The notes under the pieces: model-generated
What the model was told of the DNA's origin: nothing
The model's input: the letters and a program-made list of their open reading frames with translations, nothing else
The model's database searches: none
Program-made: the position numbers and the translations under genes
Shown here: positions 40,719 to 50,420 of the stretch, one piece after another
Position numbering within the stretch: position 1 is the stretch's first letter
Layout of the letters: each line of letters starts with the position of its first letter
DNA from: Streptomyces sp. MH60
Lineage (GTDB): Bacteria > Actinomycetota > Actinomycetes > Streptomycetales > Streptomycetaceae
Direction of reading: 5' to 3'
Assembly (NCBI RefSeq): GCF_002939385.1
Contig: NZ_MULI01000024.1
Coordinates: 1-64,000, forward strand
DNA: 64,000 bases

Positions 40719-41039
40719 ATGTCTGAAACCATCCCCGCTGAGGCGCAGGAGATCGAGGCGACGGAGGAGTACGCCACGGCCGAACTGTGCGGCACGGAAC
40801 TGCGCGTGAAGAGCGCGCTCCACTGGCGCCCCTCGCACATGCGAGCCCTGCGACAGTCCGACTTCGACACCTGGGCAGCCGGTGTCCTCCACGAGGACGA
40901 CGTGCAGACCTTCATCGAGATCGACGCCACCTTCTCCGAGATCTTCGACTTCGTCGGCCAGGCGGGCGAAGCCGTCGGCGAGCCGGTGGGAAAGTCGAGC
41001 GCACGTGCTCGATCCTCGCGCAGCACGCGGAAGCGCTAG
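40719..41039 (+). CDS. Tail assembly chaperone G
   Basis: The 106-aa product is an acidic start, then LHWRPSHMRALRQSDFDTWAAGVLHEDDVQTFIEIDATFSEIFDFVGQ. It is the unshifted product, ending in a short basic tail after the slippery site. It binds the tape measure during tail assembly together with the frameshifted GT form. Confidence 0.85.
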   Translation: MSETIPAEAQEIEATEEYATAELCGTELRVKSALHWRPSHMRALRQSDFDTWAAGVLHEDDVQTFIEIDATFSEIFDFVGQAGEAVGEPVGKSSARARSSRSTRKR

Positions 41040-41446
41040 AGGCTGACATCCCGCGGTACTACCCGGGCTGGACCGTCCACGACGTCTACCGCGGACGGAT
41101 GTCCCTGCGCACGCTCCGGGTGTGGATCGAACATCTGCCCCCGGAGAGCGCGACGAAGACAGCCATCCGCAACTCGATCACTCCAGAGCAGATGGCGGAG
41201 GCGACGGACGACTACCGCCCCGACCTCTCTCCGTGGAGCGGCGCAGAGACGCTGCTTGCGCAGGTGAAGGACGAGATCACTCGCCTCCGGCACACCCTGA
41301 TCGCCGTCAACGGCGGCAAGCCCGGCGAGTTCACCCCAACCCCGCGTCCCGGCGTCCCGCCGAAGCGACAGAAGACGTACCGCCGTCTGAGCGACGAGCA
41401 GCGAGCCGCCCTTGATCCGCGGCTGAGAACCCAGCCGAAGGAGTAA
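40719..41446 (+). CDS. Tail assembly chaperone GT, made by -1 frameshift
   Basis: Reading bases 40719-40994 and then again from 40994 to 41446 gives a 242-aa fusion. After GEPVGK it continues VERTCSILAQHAEALEADIPRYYPG and ends in a Pro/Arg-rich segment (KPGEFTPTPRPGVPPKRQKTYRR is split in two by Gly/Pro turns). The T part has no ribosome site or sensible start of its own. This matches the lambda gpG-gpGT system, in which a few per cent of ribosomes shift. Confidence 0.88.
40988..40994 (+). promoter_or_regulatory. Programmed -1 frameshift site GGGAAAG
   Basis: Codons in the zero frame read GTG GGA AAG, so the heptamer G-GGA-AAG is in the right register, the same slippery sequence as lambda G/GT. 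The downstream frame is open and codes for a plausible T domain. Confidence 0.9.
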
Positions 41447-41448
41447 GC

Positions 41449-44400
41449 ATGGCCGGCAGCACGGACATCGTCGGTGTGGTCGGTGTCGACGTCGTCCCCG
41501 TCGCGCCGATGCTCCACACCCGCCTGAAGGCGCTCGTCCTCCCCATCGCCACTAAGGTCGGGGAGGACGCGGGCGAGAAGATGGGCGACGCCATCTCTCG
41601 CAAGATCGTCGTATCCATCCCCGACGCCATTACGTCGGGTGGCAAGGCCGCGACTGTGGCAGCCACCCGCCAGGGCAACAACACGGGTGGCTCGTTCGCC
41701 CGCTCTCTCCGCGCAAAGTTGGAGCAAGCGTTCCGCTCCATGCCCAAACTCGACGTCAAGCTGAGTGATACCGGCGTCGACGCCGAACTTGCCCGGATCC
41801 GGGCCAAGCTGGAGCAGCTCTCCAACAAGCGCATCGGCATCGACATCGACGCCGAGACTGCCCGCGCCAAGGTGGAGGAGCTGGAGGCGGAACTCCGTCG
41901 CCTGGGAGCCGCCCACCCCAACGTGGCCGTCCGCGTCGACACTGCCGCCGCACGTGCCGCCCTGGCAGCGTTCCGGGAAGAGGTCGACGCCGCTACGGCA
42001 GACCCCGCACGCATCCGGATCGAGACGGATGGTGCGCTAGGCGCCCGCATCCGTGCTGCGGTGCGGGAGGCAGAGGCGAGCCTCCCCAACATCAACATCG
42101 ACGCCGACACGTCGGAAGCGCAACGGGAGATAGCCGCCCTGCGTGCCCGCCTGACGGCGATGCGAGACCTGAAGATCGGCGTCGACATTGACGCCGCTAC
42201 AGCGCTTGCACAGGTTAACGAGGTTCAGGCCCGGCTTCGGGCGCTCTCCGCCCAGCGGGCCACGGTCGACGTCGACACGGGCCGTGCACGAGCCGCCATT
42301 ACGAACCTGAACCTGATGATCGACCGTCTCCGCGGGCGGACGCCGACGGTAGACGTTCGAGTCGACGCAGCAGCAGCGGAGGCGCGTCTCGCAGCCGTCC
42401 AGCACCAGGTCAACGACCTGGACCGCGACGACGTCCGCATCCGCGTCCACGCCAACACCGCGCAGGCGCATGCCGCCCTGCTTCAACTCGCCATCGCCAT
42501 CGGCCTCGTCACTGCCGCTCCGCTGCTTCCCATCGCAGCCGCCGGCATCGGAGCCATCGCATCGGCCGCCACTGTGGCAGCCGCTTCCGTCGGGGCGTTC
42601 GCCCTGGCGGCAATCCCTGCTATCAAGGGCGTCACCAGCGTCATTCAGGCGAAGACCGCCGCGGACAAGGAGTCGGCCTCAGCGTCGGACAACTCTGCGG
42701 CAGCTAGCGTCCGGGCCGCTCAGCAAGCCCTTCAGATGGCGTCAGCACAGGAATCCCTAGCGTCCGCCCACCGCAACGCCGCGCGCTCCATCGCTCAGGC
42801 CAACCGCCAGGTGGAGGACGCCGAACGAGCCCTGGGCCAGGCTGCCGCGCGTGCCATGCAGCAGCGCGAGCAAGCCGCGAAGGCCGTGGAGCGTGCGGAG
42901 CGGTCGCTCGTCGACGCCAATCGGGGCGTTGAGCAAGCAGAACGGTCCCTCGCCGACGCTCAGAGGGATGCCCAGCGGGCACAGCAGTCACTCACCGACG
43001 CCCGTGCCGACGCCGCGCGGCAACTGTCCGACCTGAACGACCAACTGGAGCGCGGCTCACTCGATGAGCGTGACGCCACGCTCCGCGTCCAGGAGGCGCA
43101 GGAGGAACTCAACCGCGTACAGCGGGAGTACGACGCCGGCAAGGCCACGGACCTCCAGCTCCAGCGTGCCCAGCTTGCCTACGACCAATCGGTTCAGGCG
43201 GCAGAGCAGCAGAAGAAGGACTTCGCGCAGCTTCAGAAGGACGCGGAGGCGGCGAAGAAGGCCGGCGTCGACGGCAACGAGGACGTCAAGCGCGCAGCGG
43301 AAGCGCTCTCGGAAGCCCAGCAAGGCGTCGTAGACAAGACTCAGGCCGTTGCTGACGCTCAGGGCAACGTGCGCGACCAGGCGGAGGCCGTAGCCGACGC
43401 TCAGAAGGATGCCGCCAGGACGCAGGTTGAGTCAGCTCAAGCAGTCGCCGACGCACAGCGTGCGCTCTCGGACGCCGTCAGCGGTGTGGCTGACACTCAG
43501 GTCCAGGCTGCGGAGTCCATCGAGGCTGCGGAGCGCGGTGTCGAGTCGGCCCGGCTCTCGTCCATCGACACGACCGCGAAGGCGATCACGAAGGCGGACG
43601 AGTACCGCGAGGCACTCGCGAAGCTGACGCCTGAACAACGAGACCTGTACGACTCGATTGCCGGCCCTGACGGACTGATCCCCGCCTTCAAGGAGTGGTC
43701 CGCCTCCCTCCAGCCGGAGACGCTCCCGATCTTCACGCGGGGCGTCAACGGGGCGAAGAAGGCGCTGCCGGGCCTGACGCCACTCGTCAAGGGCGCGGCC
43801 GACGGCATTCAGACCCTCATGGACCGGGCCTCCGCGGACCTGAAGGGCGATCCATTCTGGAAGCGATTCCGTGACGGGATAGCCGACTCTGCAAAGCCAG
43901 CTATCGAGGGTCTCGGCGTCTCCTTCGGCAATGTCTTCAAGGGCATGGCGGGAATCCTCGAAGCATTCTTCCCCCACATGGACTCCATATCGGAGCGCAT
44001 GCAGAAGATCACGAAGCGGTTCGCTGACTGGGGGACGAGCCTCAAGGGCTCCGAGGGGTTCGAGAAGTTCCTTGACTACGTCAAGGAGACGGCGCCACTG
44101 GCGTCGGAGGCTTTCGGGGATATAGCGGAAGCGCTACTTGGCCTTGGCAGCGCACTGAAGCCGTTCTCGAAGATCTTCCTCGAAACCCTGAGCAACGCGT
44201 CCGACGGAATCAGCTACGTGGCGGAGCATGCTCCGTGGGCTATCCAGCTTCTCTACGGCCTGTTCGTGGCCACAAAGCTATGGGCGCTCGCGATGGCCAT
44301 GAGCCCCATCGGACGCGTCATCACCGGACTCGTCCTCCTTGCCCTGGGCGTCAAGTACGCCTGGGATCACTTCGAGTGGTTCCGTGACATCGTCAAGGGT

Positions 44401-46641
44401 GCCTGGGAGGGAATCCAGGTAGCAACGGACTTCGCATGGACCAAGGTTCTCAAGCCCGCCTTCGACGGAATATGGGGCGGGCTGAAGTGGGTCGGCGACA
44501 AGGCCATGTGGCTCTGGCAGGAAGTGTTCAAGCCTGTCTGGGACGGCATCGTCTTCGCCGCGAAGCTCGCCTTCGCTATCATCGTGACGGCCGTCCTGAC
44601 GCCCATCTGGCTGGCGATTCAGCTCGTCGGAGCGATCGCCATGTGGTTGTGGACTGATTGCTTCAAGCCGTCGTGGGACAATATTTCCGCCGCGTCGACG
44701 CTGCTGTGGGAGACCGTCCTTCAGCCGTTCTTCAAGTCCATCTGGGACGGTGTCCAGTGGGTCGGCGACAAGTTCGTCTGGCTCTACGACCACGCTATAA
44801 AGCCGTCAGCCGATTGGATTGCCGAAAAGGCGAAGTGGCTCTGGGAGCACGCCCTTCAACCCGCTTTTCAGTGGATCTGGGATGGCGTCCAATGGGTCGG
44901 CGAAAAATTCCAGTGGCTCTACAACCACAGCGTGAAGCCGATCGCCGACTGGATAGCCGAAAAGACAGATTGGCTGTGGGACAAGGGACTCAGCCCGGCC
45001 TTCGAGACGATCAAGGATGGCGTCGCCCTTGTCGGTGACGCGTTCGAGGCGGCGAAGAAGGCTATCGGAGTCGCCTGGGACAAGATCAAGGACATCGCCA
45101 AGGGGCCCGTAAACTTCATCATCGAATGGGTTTACACGAAGGGCATCAAGGCGGTATGGGACAAGGTGGCGGACTTCGTCCATCTTGACCACCTACCCCC
45201 GGGCCCTAAGCTCCTCGAAGCCGGCGGAACCGTCGGAAGCGGCTGGGGCGTAGCAGTCCCGATGAAGGTCAACAAGCCGACGGCCATTGTCGGTGAAGGC
45301 GACCCGCGGTACCCCGAATTCGTAATTCCGACGGACCCGAAGTACCGATCCCGTGCTCTCGCTCTGCATCAGCAAGCGGGAACTCAGCTCCTCGAAGACG
45401 GCGGCATCATCGGCGGTGCCTGGGACTGGACGAAGGACAAGGTCTCCGACGTCGTCGGCAAGGGCATCGACTGGGCTAAGACGGCAGCAGATCTCATGCT
45501 CAACCCGTCGAAGGTCTGGAACACCCTGACGAAGCCGATCCTGTCCAAGGTCACCGATGGTGTCGGCGATTCCAAGATGGGCAAGGCCATCGGGAAGATC
45601 CCCGGGAAGATGGTCGGAGGTCTGAAGGACAAGATCGTCGATGCCGTGTCTGCTCTGACCTCTGAAACCGGGGGATGGGGCGGCGAGTGGCAGAAGCCCG
45701 TGAACGCTGGCATCGGCACGAAGTTCGGTGTCCCGGGCTCGATGTGGTCCTCCGGCTATCACACCGGTCTGGACTTCCCCGCAGCAACGGGAACGCCCGT
45801 CAAGGCCGTGGCCAACGGCCGCGTGTCTCTCGCGACGTCAGGCGGCCCCTACGGAAAGCACGTGATCATCGATCACGGGGGCGGTCTCCAGTCGCTCTAC
45901 GCGCACATGTCGCGTCTGCGTACTACGGTGCCGAAGAGCGTCAACGGCGGCAGCCGTATCGGTGACGTCGGCGCCACCGGCAACACCACCGGCCCGCACC
46001 TCCACTTGGAGGCAAGGCTGAACGGCAAGGCCGTCGACCCCATGAAGTACTTGAGTGGAGGCGGAGGGTTCGACGCCAAGGCGCAGGGAGCTGCACAGAG
46101 CTACGCGAAGAGCATCCTCTCCAACTACGGCTGGGGCTCGTCGCAGTTCGGCCCCCTGAAGAAGCTGTGGCAGGGCGAATCCAACTGGCGCTGGAACGCC
46201 AAGAATCCCAGCTCTGGTGCCTACGGCATCCCACAGGCACTTCCCGCGAGCAAGATGGCGTCGGCCGGCGCGGACTGGCTGACGAACTACAAGACACAGG
46301 TCAGGTGGGGGCTGGGGTACATCAAGGGACGCCCCGACTACGGCTCCCCGTCGGCTGCCTACTCCAAGTGGCTCGCTAGGTCACCGCACTGGTACGACGA
46401 CGGCGGCTACCTCCAGCCGGGCCTTTCCCTCGTCGCCAACGGCACGGGACGGCCTGAGCCCGTCTTCACCGGTTCCCAGTGGAACGACATCCGTGCCGCG
46501 AAGAGCGGCGGGACGCCGAACGTCGTCGTGCACGCACAGACGTTCCTCGGTGACCGCGAGATCACCGACATCGTCCGAACGGAGATCAACGTTTACGACT
46601 CCGAAACCGCAACCGATCTCGACAACGGAAGGTGGGCCTGA
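41449..46641 (+). CDS. Tape measure protein with M23 peptidase and lysozyme-like domains
   Basis: The protein is 1730 aa; it sets tail length and is ejected through the envelope. Order seen: helical repeats with recurring IDIDAETARAK-like text (to about 340), a hydrophobic block (343-400), a long Ala/Gln/Asp coiled coil (about 420-710), a second hydrophobic region (930-980), Trp-rich repeats of the form VGDKFVWLYDHAIKP (about 985-1215), then an M23 (LytM) endopeptidase with YHTGLDFP (His about 1437, Asp 1441) and PHLHLEA (about 1515), and a lysozyme-like transglycosylase with GESNWRWN (Glu about 1577) and SGAYGIPQ. Both wall-cleaving sites look intact, so it can open peptidoglycan at both peptide and glycan bonds during DNA entry. 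Confidence 0.93.
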   Translation: MAGSTDIVGVVGVDVVPVAPMLHTRLKALVLPIATKVGEDAGEKMGDAISRKIVVSIPDAITSGGKAATVAATRQGNNTGGSFARSLRAKLEQAFRSMPKLDVKLSDTGVDAELARIRAKLEQLSNKRIGIDIDAETARAKVEELEAELRRLGAAHPNVAVRVDTAAARAALAAFREEVDAATADPARIRIETDGALGARIRAAVREAEASLPNINIDADTSEAQREIAALRARLTAMRDLKIGVDIDAATALAQVNEVQARLRALSAQRATVDVDTGRARAAITNLNLMIDRLRGRTPTVDVRVDAAAAEARLAAVQHQVNDLDRDDVRIRVHANTAQAHAALLQLAIAIGLVTAAPLLPIAAAGIGAIASAATVAAASVGAFALAAIPAIKGVTSVIQAKTAADKESASASDNSAAASVRAAQQALQMASAQESLASAHRNAARSIAQANRQVEDAERALGQAAARAMQQREQAAKAVERAERSLVDANRGVEQAERSLADAQRDAQRAQQSLTDARADAARQLSDLNDQLERGSLDERDATLRVQEAQEELNRVQREYDAGKATDLQLQRAQLAYDQSVQAAEQQKKDFAQLQKDAEAAKKAGVDGNEDVKRAAEALSEAQQGVVDKTQAVADAQGNVRDQAEAVADAQKDAARTQVESAQAVADAQRALSDAVSGVADTQVQAAESIEAAERGVESARLSSIDTTAKAITKADEYREALAKLTPEQRDLYDSIAGPDGLIPAFKEWSASLQPETLPIFTRGVNGAKKALPGLTPLVKGAADGIQTLMDRASADLKGDPFWKRFRDGIADSAKPAIEGLGVSFGNVFKGMAGILEAFFPHMDSISERMQKITKRFADWGTSLKGSEGFEKFLDYVKETAPLASEAFGDIAEALLGLGSALKPFSKIFLETLSNASDGISYVAEHAPWAIQLLYGLFVATKLWALAMAMSPIGRVITGLVLLALGVKYAWDHFEWFRDIVKGAWEGIQVATDFAWTKVLKPAFDGIWGGLKWVGDKAMWLWQEVFKPVWDGIVFAAKLAFAIIVTAVLTPIWLAIQLVGAIAMWLWTDCFKPSWDNISAASTLLWETVLQPFFKSIWDGVQWVGDKFVWLYDHAIKPSADWIAEKAKWLWEHALQPAFQWIWDGVQWVGEKFQWLYNHSVKPIADWIAEKTDWLWDKGLSPAFETIKDGVALVGDAFEAAKKAIGVAWDKIKDIAKGPVNFIIEWVYTKGIKAVWDKVADFVHLDHLPPGPKLLEAGGTVGSGWGVAVPMKVNKPTAIVGEGDPRYPEFVIPTDPKYRSRALALHQQAGTQLLEDGGIIGGAWDWTKDKVSDVVGKGIDWAKTAADLMLNPSKVWNTLTKPILSKVTDGVGDSKMGKAIGKIPGKMVGGLKDKIVDAVSALTSETGGWGGEWQKPVNAGIGTKFGVPGSMWSSGYHTGLDFPAATGTPVKAVANGRVSLATSGGPYGKHVIIDHGGGLQSLYAHMSRLRTTVPKSVNGGSRIGDVGATGNTTGPHLHLEARLNGKAVDPMKYLSGGGGFDAKAQGAAQSYAKSILSNYGWGSSQFGPLKKLWQGESNWRWNAKNPSSGAYGIPQALPASKMASAGADWLTNYKTQVRWGLGYIKGRPDYGSPSAAYSKWLARSPHWYDDGGYLQPGLSLVANGTGRPEPVFTGSQWNDIRAAKSGGTPNVVVHAQTFLGDREITDIVRTEINVYDSETATDLDNGRWA

Positions 46642-46642
46642 T

Positions 46643-46798
46643 ATGGCCGACGAGACTCCCGAAGTGCCGACGGAGCCGGTAGAGCCACCGGTCACCGTGG
46701 AGGTCCCGCCCATCATGGACTGGGGCACCGTTCCGGCGGACCCGCCCGCAGAGCCTCTCCCGTACACCCCGGGTGAGCGGGGGGCTGAAGGCGGATGA
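46643..46798 (+). CDS. Small Pro/Glu-rich tail-region protein
   Basis: The 51-aa product consists almost entirely of Pro, Glu, Val and Thr (TPEVPTEPVEPPVTVEVPP), so it is probably disordered. The ATG lies two bases after the tape measure stop and its own TGA overlaps the next ATG. It may be a real linker-like protein or merely a coupling ORF; no function is recognised. Confidence 0.5.
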   Translation: MADETPEVPTEPVEPPVTVEVPPIMDWGTVPADPPAEPLPYTPGERGAEGG

Positions 46799-49017
46799 GC
46801 GTCCCCACCAACCTCCTCAGCGCGAATGTGGAGTCGGTGGAGACGGACACGAGCGGGTGGACTGCGGGGGCTAACACCAGCCTCTTCAAGTCCACCCGCT
46901 TCTACGCGGGCGCTGCGTCCTTGGGGCTGCAAGCGTCCACGGCCGGCACTGTGACGGCGACGACGGCATCCCGCGTCGCCGTCACGGCGGGCACCGTCTA
47001 CCAGGCATACGCCTACTTCGTGAACCTCGTCGCGATAGCGGGCCGGACGTCGACCGTCAGAGTTAGTTGGTACTCCGCTCCGACCGGCGGGACGGCGATA
47101 TCAACGTCCACCAGCACCGCCACGACGTTGACCACTACGACGGACTGGAACACTCCTCCGCCGCAGATCACAGCTGCCGCTCCCGCAGGAGCCACCCACG
47201 CCGCCATCACCGTAACGGTCACCGGTCTGGGCTCCGGCGCTCAGGTGGCAGTCGACCGCATCACCTTCGGGCTTCCGAACAACAACCAGACCTTCAACCT
47301 GATGCCCTACACGGCGTCGAGTGTGGAGGGGGACGCATCGGAGTGGTCGGCGCTGGAAAACGCCACCATCAGCCGACAGTCGACGTTCGCCTTCGAAGGC
47401 TGGTACAGCCTCGTCCTGACGTCGCAGGCACCCGGCGTGGTTCGCGTTGCCGGCCCAGCAGTCCCGGTAACTCCGGGCGTCACTTACATGGCACAGATGG
47501 TGGCACGGAACGCGAGCCCACCCATGCAAACCGCCGTCTACTGGTACGACGGCTCAGGGTCACAGATCTCCACCACCACTGGCATTCCGTGGACGCTGAG
47601 CGGCTCGTCCTGGACGGTGTGCAACACGGTGGGCATCGCGCCCGATGGGGCGGCGACTGCCCGCTTCGCGCTGACGCCCACCGCCACGGTCGCAGGGCAG
47701 GCGTGGGCGTGCGACGTAATGCGTTTCCTCGAACTGACGGCCGCCATCGTCCCCGGGAACCTTGTTCCCTACGCCCAGAGCGACGTAGACGCAGGCATCG
47801 TCGGCTGGTCGGTGACCGGCGGATCCCTGGCACTTAGCACCGACTACGTCTACAACGGCGACTACGCAGTCAAAGTGACGGCAGACGGCGGAGACTTGAC
47901 TGTCGCCCTCAACGTCACGCCTGTGTCCCCGATCATCCCCGGGCAGTCCTACCAACTTCGGTTTCCGACACGCTCGCCGGGGGCGGCACTCCCCTTTACA
48001 ACCCGTGTTGAGTGGCTCGACGTCAACGGGGCCGTCCTGCGGGACCGCTGGCAACCGTGGGTCATCACGGGCGGCTCCAGTACCGGTTGGTACACCGGAC
48101 CGTCGGGTGACATCGCGCCGGAAGGTGCGGTCTCCCTCCGCATTTCCGTAAGCCTCACCGACGTGCCCGCGGGCCACACCTTCTACATGGACCGTATCCA
48201 GGTAACCCCTGGGGGGCTCACTGTCCAGGCCACTGAGGCGCCGGGAGGAGGAGCCGCTCTCGTCGTCAACGGGCTGTCCTCAGGCGGTCCGACCTGGAAG
48301 TGGTCTCTCGTCCGCCTCGACGGAGAGGGAGGAAGCGCTCCGGTCCGCGGCTGGTCCGAAGACCTGATCAACCAGACCGTAATCGGCGACCTGGCGGTCA
48401 TCACGGACTACGAAGCACCCCTTGGGGTGCCCGTCTCGTGGCGCGTCACCATCACCTCCGACACCAACACCTCGTGGCGGTCGTACACCTCCGACATTCT
48501 GATCCTGCCGGCGGAGGACACCGACGTCTGGCTCAAGGACCCCGGCCTCCCACAGCGAAGTGTCCGGGTGACTGTCGGTACCCCCATGCCCTCGTGGCGC
48601 ACGACGGCACGGCAGGGAGTAAACACGGTTCACGGCCGACGACTCCCCGTCGTCCTCAGCGACGTGCGAGGCGGCAAGACGGGCGACCTGACTGTCGTCA
48701 CAGAGACGACGGAAGAGAAGGCAGCGCTCGAATGGGTCCTAAGCGCCGGGAATGTGCTCCTTCTCCAGTGGCCACCTGGCTGGGGCGAGGCCGACATGTA
48801 CGTCTCCGTCGGTGACGTCAGTGCCGCGCCCATGGCCGATTATGCCGAGTTCCACGACCGCACTTGGACTCTGCCGCTCACGGAGACAGAGCGACCCATC
48901 GGCGGCGTCGTGGGCAGCGCCGACCGGACGTGGCAGACCGTCAAGGACAGCGGCGCAACCTGGGCTGACGTGCTCTTCGGCAAGGCGTCCTGGCTCGACA
49001 TCTACACGGGAGCGTGA
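46795..49017 (+). CDS. Distal tail protein with three carbohydrate-binding-like modules
   Basis: The protein is 740 aa. The first about 480 residues are three similar jelly-roll-like units, each beginning with NLL/NLM/NLV and containing a W-x-G or W-S near the start and a VDRITF/CDVMRF/MDRIQV strand near the end, the pattern of CBM4/9-type sugar-binding modules. The remaining 260 aa (SVRVTVGTPMPSWRTTARQG to the end) resemble the distal tail (Dit) core that joins tube and baseplate. It probably helps the tail bind cell-surface polysaccharide. Start overlaps the previous stop (ATGA). Confidence 0.82.
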   Translation: MSVPTNLLSANVESVETDTSGWTAGANTSLFKSTRFYAGAASLGLQASTAGTVTATTASRVAVTAGTVYQAYAYFVNLVAIAGRTSTVRVSWYSAPTGGTAISTSTSTATTLTTTTDWNTPPPQITAAAPAGATHAAITVTVTGLGSGAQVAVDRITFGLPNNNQTFNLMPYTASSVEGDASEWSALENATISRQSTFAFEGWYSLVLTSQAPGVVRVAGPAVPVTPGVTYMAQMVARNASPPMQTAVYWYDGSGSQISTTTGIPWTLSGSSWTVCNTVGIAPDGAATARFALTPTATVAGQAWACDVMRFLELTAAIVPGNLVPYAQSDVDAGIVGWSVTGGSLALSTDYVYNGDYAVKVTADGGDLTVALNVTPVSPIIPGQSYQLRFPTRSPGAALPFTTRVEWLDVNGAVLRDRWQPWVITGGSSTGWYTGPSGDIAPEGAVSLRISVSLTDVPAGHTFYMDRIQVTPGGLTVQATEAPGGGAALVVNGLSSGGPTWKWSLVRLDGEGGSAPVRGWSEDLINQTVIGDLAVITDYEAPLGVPVSWRVTITSDTNTSWRSYTSDILILPAEDTDVWLKDPGLPQRSVRVTVGTPMPSWRTTARQGVNTVHGRRLPVVLSDVRGGKTGDLTVVTETTEEKAALEWVLSAGNVLLLQWPPGWGEADMYVSVGDVSAAPMADYAEFHDRTWTLPLTETERPIGGVVGSADRTWQTVKDSGATWADVLFGKASWLDIYTGA

Positions 49018-49024
49018 GGCACTG

Positions 49025-50134
49025 ATGTACCCCGCCAGTTCGACGTTCCTCCGGACCCTGGCGACGTCACACGTCGTGGTCGCCAGGGTCGACGCCTACT
49101 ACGCCGGCCAACTCGTCCAGTCGGACATCCCCTTCGGGTCTGGAACCGTAACCGTCGACCGGGCAAGCAAAAACCGACGGAAGCTCTCGCTGACGATCCC
49201 GGACCCGAAGCTCCTGCCGTGGGGCGAAACCGACCTCCTCGCGCCGTACGGGCAGCAGCTCGTCGTGTCCCGCGGAATTCGCTACACGAATGGCGACGAG
49301 GAATGGGTCCCTCTCGGAACATTCCGCATCGACGCCCCGTCCGGCGACGTCCACTTCGGCCCCATCACCGTGACGGGGACGTCGCTGGAGTCCTCCATCA
49401 TCGACGACAAGTTCCAGTCCCCCGTCACCACAGGCGGATTGGGCGGCTGCGTCGACGCAATGACGACGCTCATTCGACAGACACTCCCCAACGCTGCCGT
49501 CGCCAACTTGACGGCTGGCAACCGTAATCCGGTTCTCGCCGTTGCGATGTGGGACGCCGGAAACGATCGTTGGGACGCCATCACGCAAATCGCTCGCGCG
49601 ATGAACGCGGAGATCTATGTCGACGCCCTGAACCGGTTCGTGATTGCGGACCTGCCCGACGTAGTAAACGGCCCCGTTGCATGGGACATCGCGGAGGGAG
49701 AAGGCGGAACGCTCATATCAGCCGCGCGTTCTGTCTCACGAACGGGCGTTTACAACGCCGTTGTGGCGTCGGGCGAGAACTCGGCGTCGGGAGCGGCTCC
49801 GGTAAGCGGCTTTGCCAGAGACACCGACCCAACGAGTCCCACAAGATGGGGCGGCCCATTCGGGAAGGTCACGAAATTCATTTCGTCCGCCCTGTGGATC
49901 ACAGCGGGAGCCTGTCAGAATGCCGCGAATTTCGCGCTGTACGACGCCATAGCGCCGAACGTGGAGACGTCCCTCGACACGCTCCCAAACCCCGCACTGG
50001 AGGGCAACGACATTATCCGGCTCTCTACCGCAGGCCGTAAGGAGCGTTTCCTCGTGCAGTCCTTGTCCATCCCCCTGACGGCCGACGGCGACTTCTCCAT
50101 CACGCTCCGCGGGGGGAAGGAGGAGGCGGCGTGA
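49025..50134 (+). CDS. Tail hub/baseplate protein (DUF5047-like)
   Basis: The 369-aa product has VDAYYAGQLVQSDIPFGSGTVTVDRASKNRRKLSLTIPDP at the start, a middle IARAMNAEIYVDALNRFVIADLPDV and a C-terminal LPNPALEGNDIIRLSTAGRKERFLVQSLSIPL. This is the plan of gp27/hub proteins in actinophages, usually named DUF5047. It forms the tail tip base with the distal tail protein upstream. The name is from memory of the pattern. Confidence 0.78.
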   Translation: MYPASSTFLRTLATSHVVVARVDAYYAGQLVQSDIPFGSGTVTVDRASKNRRKLSLTIPDPKLLPWGETDLLAPYGQQLVVSRGIRYTNGDEEWVPLGTFRIDAPSGDVHFGPITVTGTSLESSIIDDKFQSPVTTGGLGGCVDAMTTLIRQTLPNAAVANLTAGNRNPVLAVAMWDAGNDRWDAITQIARAMNAEIYVDALNRFVIADLPDVVNGPVAWDIAEGEGGTLISAARSVSRTGVYNAVVASGENSASGAAPVSGFARDTDPTSPTRWGGPFGKVTKFISSALWITAGACQNAANFALYDAIAPNVETSLDTLPNPALEGNDIIRLSTAGRKERFLVQSLSIPLTADGDFSITLRGGKEEAA

Positions 50135-50385
50135 GGCTCTCCGCACAGCTCAGAGACGCAGTTCAGCGCCTCGTAGTCCAGACCGTCGAGCAGCGTGCCG
50201 CCTCGTGGTTCCTGGCCAAGGTGACCGTCGTCAACGCCAACGGGACCCTCGACATAGACACCGCCCGCGGCCCTGTAACAGGCGTTCGCCGGCTGAAGTC
50301 CTATTCCGCCCCGGCGGTCAACGACGTCGTCAAGGTGTCGCGCAATTCCGACGGCAATTGGGTCGTCGATGGCGCCCTTGCCTGA
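50131..50385 (+). CDS. Small OB-fold-like tail tip protein
   Basis: The 84-aa product has a helical start, then WFLAKVTVVNANGTLDIDTARGPVTGVRRLKSYSAPAVNDVVKVSRN, alternating strands with a VNANGTLDI pattern as in small baseplate OB-fold (gpV-like) proteins. GTG overlaps the hub stop. A tail-tip role is inferred from place and fold. Confidence 0.65.
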   Translation: MRLSAQLRDAVQRLVVQTVEQRAASWFLAKVTVVNANGTLDIDTARGPVTGVRRLKSYSAPAVNDVVKVSRNSDGNWVVDGALA

Positions 50386-50420
50386 CCTACCTGTAAAGCG
50401 CTGGAGGAGGCGCCACACTC

